Origin: Hirundichthys speculiger
Taxonomy: Eukaryota; Chordata; Actinopteri; Beloniformes; Exocoetidae
NCBI GenBank assembly: GCA_018398805.1
Contig: JAGFBZ010000342.1
Span: 1,324,001 to 1,388,000, forward strand
Direction: 5' to 3'
Length of the DNA stretch: 64,000 bases
The position numbers were made by a program, and so were the translations under genes. The first letter of the stretch is position 1; every line of letters begins with the position of its first letter. The notes beneath the pieces were generated by a model. The model was not told the origin of the DNA. It saw only the letters and a list, made by a program, of their open reading frames with translations, and did no database searches. Positions 12,401 to 24,400 of the stretch are shown here, piece after piece.

Positions 12401-15400
12401 TTCGTCACGTTAAAAAACGGTAGTCGATGTCCCTTATTCAGCTTGTTCAGAAAGTCATTTACGCATTGGTTTAATTTCAAATAAATGAGATAAATATTAG
12501 TTGTTGGTTAGGACATACTTTCAGTGCTTCTGAGAGTGTTTGTCCCTCTCATTTGCCTCTCGACGCAGCTTCAGTCAAGTTAACGTTTGTCGTACCAACT
12601 CGTTTTTAAAACCAAGCAAACTTAAGCCGTTAAATCTGCCTCAGAGAATCACGACGGATCAGACCGCCGGTCGTATCCACTCTGCACATATTTACACATG
12701 CACAACAAAGCGGGCACGTACCCGCCTGGATTTAAAAAATACATCCAGCAAATGGCGCCGAGCCGCACGGAGGATGACGGCTAATGCTCCTCGCTGACGC
12801 TAGGCGTCTTTGCAGTGGAGTGATGGGTGTTTCATCTTTCTGACAGCCTGCTCCTCGATGGAACTTTCCGAGCGCATTTCACCTGCCGTGGCCTCGGCCT
12901 GAAACTCTGTAAAAGCTGCTGAAGCCAATAAACTTTAACAGCCTTTTCACAGCTCCGCCTCCCTTCGTTTAAACGGGCCTTTCTCCTCTTCTTCATCCTC
13001 AAGCATCTTTCCACGTCCCGTCTGGGGCTCCGGCCTCCTCCTGCTCGCACCGCCGGTAAACCGGGATGAATATTGCATCGAAATGTAAACATGCTGCCGG
13101 CTAAATAAGCCGAGTGCTGAAATTCATTGTTTTCCAGTGTTGTATATTGAATTACAATGTTGCATCACTTACTGCCTTGGGGATCGGTTTATTTACTACT
13201 GTTAGCTGATCGTTCAAACCGCCTCCCACAACTCTGTTAAAGAATAAAAATACAACACAAGGAAAAAATAAAACAAAGCTAATGAAACAGATGACTAATC
13301 CGGGACTCGTTTTAACGGCGGCAGCCTTTGAATATTTTCTTCCATTTATCTGCAGTCAGTGTTTACTCAGTGCAGATGACTAAACACGTGAACTCGGCTT
13401 TAACAGAGCATATTTTAACCTACCGTATAAAACAAATAGAGGGGTAAGTAATGATACTTAACCTTAAAAATGCATTAAAATGACACTTGTGCAAGCTTAT
13501 GTAATCTATTTATATAGATAATGCTCTTTGCAGAGGTTCAGGATAAGCATTCATGGACGATCTGCACCTCAAAGCTTGTCCAACTTAAACTCCTTATGAT
13601 TAAACAGCCTTAAAATCCTTGAGTAAACATCTAAGAGTGACAGTTGGAGCATTTTTAGAAATGTTCTAGATACTGAAGGAAGGCCTCCCTGTGAAACACT
13701 GAAAATATGGATGGTTCATGGATGGTTAAAAGCTTGACGTCAGTGATCACCAGAAATATAAATACAATTAAAAACACGTGCGCTGAACTATTTGGGTCAC
13801 CAGATGCATCGTTTCATCTCAAGAATTCAAAAATTCAGCTGTGACAAAAGGGAAGGGAACAAAAAGCAGAAGGTAACTGTTCACCTGATGCAGAGGATTC
13901 TGTTAATAACCAAAACAGAAAAGTGGATCGTTTCTATTTTTGATGGTTCAAGTCATTTTCCCCCCTTCCAGTTAAATCTCTTCTACTGGCGAACGACTGA
14001 AGGCCAGTCCAGAGTTTAAGTTTCTCACAGGAGGCCTCAGGCTGACGGTCCACCGGGTCCCTCAGCCTCAGGTTGAGGGTCCACCGGGTCCCTCAGCCTC
14101 AGGTTGAGGGTCCACCGGGTCCCTCAGCCTCAGGTTGAGGGTCCACCGGGTCCCTCAGCCTCAGGTTCAGGATCCACCGGGTCGCTCAGCCTCAGGTTGA
14201 CGGTCCACCGGGTCCCTCAGCCTCAGGTTGAGGGTCCACCGGGTCCCTCAGCCTCAGGTTGAGGATCCACCGGGTCCCTCAGCCTCAGGCTGACGGTCCA
14301 CCGGGTCCCTCAGCCTCAGGTTGAGGGTCCACCGGGTCCCTCAGCCTCAGGTTGAGGGTCCACCGGGTCCCTCAGCCTCAGGTTGAGGATCCACCGGGTC
14401 CCTCAGCCTCAGGTTGAGGAACCACCGGGTCCCTCAGCCTCAGGCTGACGGTCCACCGGGTCCCTCAGCCTCAGGTTGAGGGTCCACCGGGTCCCTCAGC
14501 CTCAGGTTGAGGATCCACCGGGTCCCTCAGCCTCAGGTTGAGGATCCACCGGGTCCCTCAGCCTCAGGTTGAGGATCCACCGGGTCCCTCAGCCTCAAGT
14601 TGAGGGTCCACCGGGTCCCTCAGCCTCAGGTTGAGGATCCACCGGGTCCCTCAGCCTCAGGTTGAGGATCCACCGGGTCCCTCAGCCTCAGGTTCAGGAT
14701 CCACCGGGTCCCTCAGCCTCAGGTTGAGGGTCCACCGGGTCCCTCAGCCTCAGGTTGAGGATCCACCGGGTCCCTCAGCCTCAAGTTGACGGTCCACCGG
14801 GTCCCTCAGCCTCAGGTTGACGGTCCAGCAGGTCCCTCCACAGCCTAACAACCAACCCAAAGATCTGAAACTGTGAAATGAGCGTAAAAATACGAAAATG
14901 CACCGGGATCAAGCAGGACTGCCGTTTTGTTGTGAAGACATGCTTTCACCGACCGGTCGGGCGACCCAGTGGCTGTTGCCCAACCCTCCAACTGATGATC
15001 CATCGCCCAGAGTGAACAGCGAAATGACTTCAAGACTCAACTTTTCAGCCCGGCAGTCTGCCGACTCTGAAGGTCACGTGGTCTGAAAGGGTATGGAAAC
15101 CATCTGGGGAGTTTTCATTTATCTTAATTTTAGGATGCTAAGACTTGCAAATAACCGCCAATTTGATCATTTCAAAAGCAGTCGGTGCACACATCTCACG
15201 CACACCCAACTTCCTGAACAGTTTGGCTGAAGGAGCTCTTAACTGGAGACGTTTACCGCTAACGAGCGCCTGGATGAGCTGATGTTATTTTTTGACTGAA
15301 ATCACGTCAACAAAAAAGCCAACAAGAACAAAAGAAAAAGCGATTACAACCCCACCAACTGGATACAGAAAAAACCAAAAACATTATTTAACGCACGACT

Positions 15401-18400
15401 GATTCAGTTGCACATAATTAAACCGCATCTCAAAGTTGGCCTTAAATATGTGCCGTTTGTTCTGCTGGAAATGAAGAGAAACTGCGCGGCAGGTAAATGT
15501 CAGAACGAAAACACAGACGGGATGAAACTCATTTCGAATGCAGCAGCGAGACGAGAACATCGTCTGCTGTAAAAGGACGAAGCTTTCATTTCATCTCATT
15601 TCTGCGACTTCAGATCTGTAAATAACTCCAAATATGCTTCCTCGTCGTTCATTATAACTGAAGAAAAAAATAAGATCAACAAAAGCAAAAATTAAAAACT
15701 TACCATGAGAAAATTCTGTTGTCTCTTTAAGAAACATACAGCCAAGTTGAAAAAGGAAGAGCTTACTTTTCTTGCTCTAAGAGCAGCAGCCGCTTACCCC
15801 GGATTACCCGGTCACAGCTATAAAACACCACAAAAGAAGGAAAACTGGCAGAGATGATGTTCCCCAACCTGGCATGGCGTTAAGGGTCGACTGCACTTCT
15901 TCTCAGCCTCATATTCCATCTAAAATGTCCTGTCACATGTGACTTAGAAACCCCAGTGAACCCCATCAACCCATTTCCTTTAGCCACTTCATCTTCTTTA
16001 AGGTTGTGCTGAGAGCCATCCCAGCCGTCACTGGTTTAGATGACCGGTGCTTCCTAGTTAAAAATCTAATATGTCTTAGAATTTGACAAATATGTCTAGT
16101 AACTCGTTGCTGCTTTCATGCTTCTATCGTGTCAATAAAATCACAGCTATTGAATAGAAAAAGGTACGACTTGACGTGTTGAAAAAGCTCAGACAGGAAA
16201 GAAAAAAAAAAAAAAAGGTTTTCACTTTTGCCACAGAAATTGAGTTCAAACCTCTTTGTCCCAACACAGCGGCTGGTTTCTAATGACCAGCAGGAGCTTA
16301 TTTCACGCCTGGCTCCCAACCAGAGGGTTTGAAGGTGAGGTTAAAGGGGACGCATGCTTCACACCAACACGTATAGCAGACAGCTTAGGCGTCAGCCCCT
16401 GAACTGCTTTCCAACATGGCCGCTCGGCACGTATAAAACTTGGCACAACTTTCACAGAAAAAAAGGGACATTTCTGAATTAAAGAGCAAGTGTCTGAACG
16501 TGGGAGTCGGTTTCACGCGGCTTAACGCAAAGATGAGCGGTACCCACCGGCGAGGAGGAACGTGATGAGGCAGGTTTCTTTGGGCATGTACAACTTGAGG
16601 CGGGAGCCGCTGAAGGCGTGTTCGACCACAGCTTCTGACCGGCCCGCCCTCTGGAGGAAGGGCAGGAACTGCTTGGCTTTCTGCGTCTCCTGATGGGGAG
16701 AGAAACAAAGACCACGAGATGGAGTTAAACTTTTTTTCTCCCTCAAATCATATCGTCTTCTGAGAAGAAAAACAAGACTCTGTGCTAAATCAGCCATTCC
16801 CAAAGTTTAGAATAGCCAAGGCCCAATTTGAAATGTGAAAAATCTCCGCAGCCCACCGAAACCTTTAATCACAATTGTGACTAACATTCAGGACTAGAAG
16901 CTATGTTCTGACATTAATGTAAGTGGTCAACAAATAAGATGACACTTGTCATATTAAGTTAAGATGACAGTAGAATAACACTTAACTGGTTTGTTTTGTT
17001 ACTTCTTAATGTTTTTAAATAATGTCGTTAATATTTTACAGTAAATAAAAACATATTTAAAAAAGATCGAGGATTTAAAACATTTGTTAAATTTTAATGA
17101 CCTCTCACGGCCCACCTGCAGTACCGCGACGGCCCACCAGGGGGCCGCGGCCCACACTTTGGGAATCACTGTGCTAAATCTTTCATGCAAACTTTCAGTC
17201 CAAAAGACATAAATCAGGGGTTTATTAACGGTGTATGGTCATCCCTTATTTTTCGCAGTTAGTGGGGACCGGCGCCCCCGAGCCTAAATAATATGTTTAA
17301 AATATGTTTAAAACCCGCAAAAAAGTAGCGAAGCACTGCAGCAAAACAAGACAAAGGCTCAACTGTGGTCTTTATGTTACCTTCACATCCTCTGGTCTCT
17401 GAACCGTAGTAAACAAACCACTCTTTCATCTAACCTCGTTTTCATTCTGCCGTCCCACGACACACACTACATTACCCATAAGGCCACACCATTACCCATA
17501 AGGCAACCTTCTTAAAGGGGCCAGGCTGGCTCACAACATTTCTTTGCTGCAAGAGAACGCGCACAACATCCTGTGATGTTTCCGCAATTTTTTTCCTTGT
17601 TTTTTTTTTATATTATATATTTCTGAAAAAAATCAGCAAATAACTAAACCGCGGAAATTAAATCGCGCATTGGCGAGGGATCACTGTAATCCTCTCCCTT
17701 CCCGCTCTCATCTCTGTCTGCAAGGGTTGAGTCACTAACTTACCGCTGTACTTGGGACTAAATTACGAATGGGGATAAATCACGTGTGTTCGGGGGGGGG
17801 CGGGACAAGTGCATCAGCGGCAGATTCATGCAAATAAACAAATGAAGTAAATTAAAAAGTGCCTACTCCAGGCATGAGAATGTAGGCACAAACACAACAA
17901 TGAGTCACGGGCCGGTGTTTTGTTTGCGTGAGGCAGAGAGGCAGCGAGGCTCAGACGAGGAAACCCAGAGCAAACAAACAAGTCCTGTGTTTGCTACAGT
18001 GAGTTCTGCGAAAATTTAAACTGTTTGAAGATGAAAAAAAAAAAAAAAAAGAAGAAACGCATCAAGACTTTCTTTCATTTTCTACATTGCCGGTAAACAA
18101 AACAGCAACGAGAAAAGACGAAACGCCTCGTGGCGCGCTAAGAGTGTGTGCTTTAGCCATGAGATGAACCACCTGAACTCCGCCCACTGAGATCCAAAAT
18201 AACCCTCTGAGTGGGAGATGACACTCTCGTTCGCATGAACACATTTGCAGCACCTGCAGTGCGTGTGGGCTGTGCAGTCTAACTTGGTTCGGAAAAAAAA
18301 GGGAAGAGACATGAGGAATAAGACAACCTCATTATGCAACCTTTAGAGGCACGAGGTGAGTCAAGAGCTTTATCTGCTCTCCTCCCCCCCACCTGTACGT

Positions 18401-21400
18401 TTATACACCCATCTCTCCTCTACTTGTGACTGCGGCCCACTCGACGTGCACAAACCCTTTAAAAAAAAAAAACCTTTCCCATGATGCTGACGTGCTTGAG
18501 TGTGTGTTTCCATGTGGGGAGGGGTCTGCTTGTGTGTGGGCTAGGGATGGAACGGTTACCGGTATTACGGTAAAGCGCTGTAAAACCTTACATGATAACG
18601 ATTATTGTTTATGTTTGACTTCATCTCATTATCGCAGTCGATTACCGGGATATGTAATATCAACCTCATTCAAGTCTGTTAGCGACTCGCGACTGTGTTT
18701 GGCGTGAATATGTAGCTTGTAACATCGGCATCGTAACGTTAGCATGGCGGAAAGTGGTGATAGCACGCAGGACATTTACCAACCCACTAAAATGATGAAA
18801 TCTGAGGTCTGGGCTTTTTTTTTTTTTTAAGAATGCAGAGGGACAACTGGTGGAGCACAATTATCCTGTTTGCAGAGCACTTGTTTACATTTTATTGTAA
18901 TTTGTACAAGCAACTTGAAGGCGCTAAAGCTAATGCTTCAAGCTACTGAGATGTTTGACCAAGAGTAACCTGGTCGACACGCTTCGCTAACTCCATTTCG
19001 TAAACGTTACTGTTGCGTGTTGATCGATAAAGGACTGGAAGGATGTTCTTCTGATGCAGTTAAAATATTAATTTATTCCATTAACTGATACAAAAAACCA
19101 TAACGCCGGCAGTTAGCGCCACAGCGGTCAAACACCTAACCAATAACAGGCAGCTACCTTTATACCTGACCCTCAGGTAACAATACAGCGACACCCACAG
19201 ACACACAGAGTGAACTACAATTCAGAACAACATATTTGGCTCCTAAACAACTGTTTCTATATTTGCACCTTTATACATATTTAAGGTTCAGCTTAAAGGT
19301 GGGGTAGGTGTTGTTTTTTTGCAACACTTTTTACAATATTGCCTGAAAACTTTTTCACATTCCCATTGCACCCACTGAAATAAAATGTTTGCAAAAAAAA
19401 ACTAAACGTTTTGGTCCAGTCTAGAGGGTATAATCAGAGAAAAACTCTGACCAATCAAAATAGTGATCATCATTACTTTCATTGGCTGCATAATACGTCC
19501 ATCAAATATCAATGCACTCCCACCCACCCCTCCCTCCCTCCCTGCGGTTCATGTAGTCGTGAATCGTGTGAAGGCGTGGTTTCAAGGGGTGAGCTGAAGA
19601 GGAGGAGGCGGAGCCTTTGGGAGGAGGGAGGGAGTGTACATTTTCAAAATCTCACTTGAGTTGGATTGATGGAACCGTTTTTCAAACAACACCTACCCCA
19701 CCTTTAATGTGCAAAGTTTATTTCATTTGAACTTACACTATAATTTTGGTTCCTGATAATTGTTTGCATATTTTGACCTACTATGGTTGTTAAAGTGTTT
19801 ATTTAAATTTGCACCAGACAAATAAGCTTTGTTCCTGTTATTTATTGTGTTCATTTAAAATAAAACCTTTTTCTGTACCAGTTGTTTGCCCTTTTAATGT
19901 GAAAGTTTCATTTTGATAAAATTTTGGCTTCTGATGTTTTAGTATGACAAGAAAATCACAAGATTTTGTGAAATTACTTAAATGTATGTGTTTTTTGGAC
20001 ATTTGTACAGCAATGAAGAATACCACGATAATATCGTAAACCATGATAATTTGGTCACTATAATTGAGATATTAAATTTTCCATATCATTACATCCCTAG
20101 TGTGGGCGTGCATCAGAGGAGGAATATATATATATCTTTTTTTAAAGGTGGGGTGTATTGGGGTTGGTGTGCAAGGTTGTTATTTTGGGCCTTTTATTAA
20201 AATGCTCATTACATTAGCCTTGTCAAACAACTGGTGCAAGACACAAACACAGTCGCTGGCAACAATCCTAGACAGTGCTGCAAATTATGTATGTCCTACT
20301 GGAGACTGACAGAGATGCTGGGGGGGGGGGGGTCTGCAGGTGCATCATAACGGCACTGACCTGAACCCACTGAGGGTGGCGTTGGTAAGTACATCCGCCC
20401 ACAGGCGCCACGTCAACGCCAACAAATGACGCATCAGGTCTTTGCTCCAGCACAAAGCGGATGAGGTGGCCCGTTTAATCTGAATCGGGCGTGTCGGGCA
20501 ACAACCAAAACATGCAGGGGGGCAGTGGCACTCGAGGACCCACCGCGCTAATTAAACGGGATCATTTTTTTTAAAAGGGGGAGACGTAAAGTTCATTTGA
20601 GAGAAGAGTCCTCCGCATATCCCTTTTCGCCGTTATTAAAGTTCATCAATTATTGAGCGCACCCTCCAACCGCCCCTGATAACCGCTCCCAAGTCAGTTC
20701 CCCACAAACAAATGTGGTCAGTTTAGTCCTCTAATGAAATATCAAAGCTGCCTTGTCAGCACAGCGAGTGCCTGTAATTATATTTACAGGGTTGAATCAT
20801 TTATCTGCATCGCTGACACAATGAGACAGAGGGAGGTTATGCCAATGGCAATATGAAATATAAAACACTAAAGTGTGTTTACGCGGCGACGTTGAACTTC
20901 TCAGCGAGGCACTCGAGTCCTGGTTGCGTTTAAGAAGTTTAATCCATTAAGAGCTTAGATGTTCCAGAAGTTAATGACGTCGCCGACTGCACGAATGCAC
21001 CGGTTTAACGCTTTCAAAAGCAATTCAAAGCAAAGTTTGGCGAAAGCACTCGCTTTAAAAAGGAAAAACAAAACCGTGTCAGATTAATTTGACCTAAAGT
21101 CGACGAGGACGGAGCAGAAGTGAGCGAGTCAATGAGACGCTACCAACTCAAAATTAAATCGCTATAAATAACATAATGCAAGTTGTGGGTTCATCAAAAT
21201 CATCAAAAGTTAACACCAACTGTACGAACAGCACTTAAAAAAAATTAAAAAACAGCTTCCTGGGTCGTGCAAACAAAACACATGCTTAAGGAATAATGTG
21301 TAGCAATCACCCATTACTGCAAGATTTAATGGTTTTAACACGCTAATGTTCATGCGATGAGGACTCCCGATCGGGCTTCATTAACCAAATGATGCCTTGA

Positions 21401-24400
21401 TCCCTCAATCGAGCCCCCGAGCGCACGGAAAAGAAGCTAGGACCAAGCACCGACGATGCTTTTATTAATGCCGTTTATTTTTAGATGCCATTTATAGGGA
21501 TGATTCGACAATTACGCCCCTTCTGCGAATCGCTGGCCAAACGCATCTTTAAGAGTCAGCGCGGGCGCCCATCAATGGGTCTGCGTTTAGAGTGATTTCA
21601 TTCTAATTATAGTCGACACACGTTAGAAGACGTGTGCGTGGATGTTTATCCCATTATCCGCATCGTGTGAAAGCTTTCGTTCTGTTGCGTAGGATACATA
21701 CCCCGGAGATGTCGGCTACTCTGTGGATGGGAACCTCCTTCTTGCTGTGCAGCCCTTTCCCGTTCTTGATGGCCCTGGATTCAACAAACAGTCAGGTCTC
21801 AAACATCCGAGCACATGACAGACAGAACATAAAGCTGGGGTTTATTAAATGTAGATAAAGCCACAGGTTTGTGACGGTACGCTTCAAAACTGGAAACGCA
21901 GACTCATTTTCACTGAGGGCCACATCAGCATCATGGCTGCCATCGAAGGGCCAGATTGACAGCATGAATGTAACAGGATGCAATATAACTGAAAATAAAT
22001 TAAACTACACCTTGTTAAATAACAATTTCTGTATTATGTATTCAAGTGTCAAATATCTTACTCATTATCATATTAAACTCAGGGTTTGTGGTTGTTAACC
22101 TGCTCTCGCACAGGTGATGCTTAGAAGTTGTTCTTTGTTTTTCTTGCAGGCTAAATTTAGCATACTTAGCTCTGTGTTTGCTGTCAAAATGCCGACGTAG
22201 ATTATGCTCTTTCACGACTGACACCACCTCATAACACAAAAGACAGGCCTATTGTTTCTTCACCTTGAGGTACAAACTTGTATTCGTTTTCTCATCGTTC
22301 ATGAAACTGCCTTCCTTGTCCATCAAATTTTCTTTTCCTGGACATGTTAGAGTTGTTTGTAGAGGGTTTTTCTTAAGTTCGTCAGTTCTGAAAATCGTCT
22401 TGATGTCTTGCTCATGGTTATATACTGTTATATTGTGGGTAACGACGAAATGCATTATGGGAGATGTAGTTTATTGTCCATATGCGCTTTAAAGCGCCGT
22501 AAGCTTATTTTAAGTCTTAAAATATTGGTTCAAAATTTAAGCCAATAATGCCCAAGCTCTCGTGGGCCACATAAAATGACGTGGCGGGCCACGTTTGGCC
22601 CGCGGGCCTTGTGTTTGACACGTGACTTACAGAATCAAGGTGCAACGGTGGAATCACTGTGAGAGAAATCACATTGAAGCAAACTTTGCATCGTGAGATC
22701 TTCGTTGAGGAAGTTTAGTGATGGTGACTGCTGTTGCTGAGAGCTGCTTCAAAAAGCCTCAGGGGTCAAAATACGATGAAGAGGACCTGTGGTTTCTGCT
22801 GCCATCGTGCCGGTGCTGGCTTCACGTGACTCAGACCGGTGCCTCGGAGGTGGAGCACGCATGTTTATGCAGCAGTCTACAGTAAAGATCTGCATTTAAG
22901 GGCTTGGGGGAGGGTCCTCGGAGCCTGTGGGCCACTGACTCTGTGCAGTGGGAACTAAAAATATAACCAAGGCTATAGACAGAAACCTCTCATCAACTCT
23001 AATAGAGCCCCACCAGGGACAAAGAGCAATGAAAGGAGAAGGGGGGGGTTGAAAAAAAAGAGAGGCACAGAAGATCAAGGCCAAAGAAGGACAAAACTGA
23101 AAACAGCTAAGCTGCAGACAAGGGCGAAATGTGCAGAAGTGAAGAATAGCAGAAGAGAGCAGAAAAGAGGGCAGGTAACCACCACGTTAAAGAAAAAAGG
23201 CAGACAATGAGTTAATCCTATAAAAAGCGGCTGTGGCCGCATCTGCTCTACCTCCAGCAAGCAGATCTTAATCTACGGCACAGTAATAAAGCTTGTACTA
23301 AATCTCCCCGCTGCACCTCCGTATAATTATATTCATAGGGCCGGTGTGAAGAGAGGCTCTGATTTAGCGTCTCGAGCTCGGGAAGGCACGTGTGAGTTCA
23401 GGCATATGAAAGAAAAATGAGGGGAGGGGGCGTTACACGACTGAGTAAATATTTAAGAGCAATGACGGGAAAATTAAACAATGACTGATTGGTTGTGACT
23501 CCTGCTAAAATCCATCCAGATTGATAAATGAGTTACTTCACTTGTATGAGTAATAAAAAAAAACAAAAAACTGAATTTATTCATGTCCGAGGACACGCAT
23601 TAGTCAAGTTCATTAAGATTATCAAGTGGCCAAATCAAGCCAAATCAAATCGATTTGGCGATATATCGCGATTTTCGGCCGCCCGATATAATATCGATTT
23701 TTTTGGGGGGGGGGGGGGGGGGGGGGAATTCATTCATTCACTTAAATGTACAAAAACACTATATATAAACAATAGGTTGTTTGACTTGCATCTTGTTTGT
23801 GTGACAGTTACTGGGCTAAACGCAGGTCATCACTAGGGGTGTGAAAAAAAAAAAATCGATTTGGAGATTTTTGGCCACCCAATATAATATCGATTTTTCA
23901 GCTCCTAATATCGATATCGTCAGTATGTTGTAATGGTTACTTAAATGTGCAAAAACATTAATAATAAACAATAAATAGGTTGTTTTGAAGCAAATAGTTT
24001 TGACTCAATTTGTCCTCTGAATGATAAATATCATCTGATGAACATATACAGCAACTTGATTTTTCATCTTTACTTTAATTTTGATATCAACTGACTGGGT
24101 AGAATATCACAATATATCGTGATACTGCGATATCGTGATATCGCCTCGTGGCCCAAGTATCACGATACATATTATATTGCGAGGCCCTCGCAATAATATC
24201 GCAATACTGCGATAATATCGCATGGTGACCCAAGTATCACGATACATGTCGTATTGCGAGGTCCTTGCCAATACTCACCCCTAGTGGACATGCAGTCACA
24301 TGCTTTTTATTTGAATTTAAAATAAATAAAAAATCGTTTTGATATCCATTTGCGAGACCTTTTATGTTGATAGCGTCATCGTACGCGCTCATTTAAAAGT

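Larger units (their letters stand above)
6476..16547 (-). other. snd1 intron between exons xii and xi (10.1 kb)
   Basis: It contains hAT-F copy 1 with a nested element, hAT-D copy 1 and the 31-bp minisatellite. I see nothing recognisable in 6480-8300, 9610-11190 (except a G14 run near 10995), 12310-14025 or 14840-16540. The open frames on the minus strand at 9670-10098 match nothing I know. Confidence 0.85.
16690..21701 (-). other. snd1 intron between exons xi and x (5.0 kb)
   Basis: It contains hAT-G copy 1, pogo-like copy 2 and hAT-E copy 1 with a nested TTAA element. It also has an A17 run near 18034 and a G13 run near 20319. I see no recognisable element or gene in 17700-18530 or 20120-21700. 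Confidence 0.85.

Noticed and set aside
20560..20880. Possible conserved non-coding element in the intron between exons xi and x
   Set aside because: The sequence is free of repeats and AT-rich with ATTA motifs, but without a cross-species alignment nothing supports conservation.
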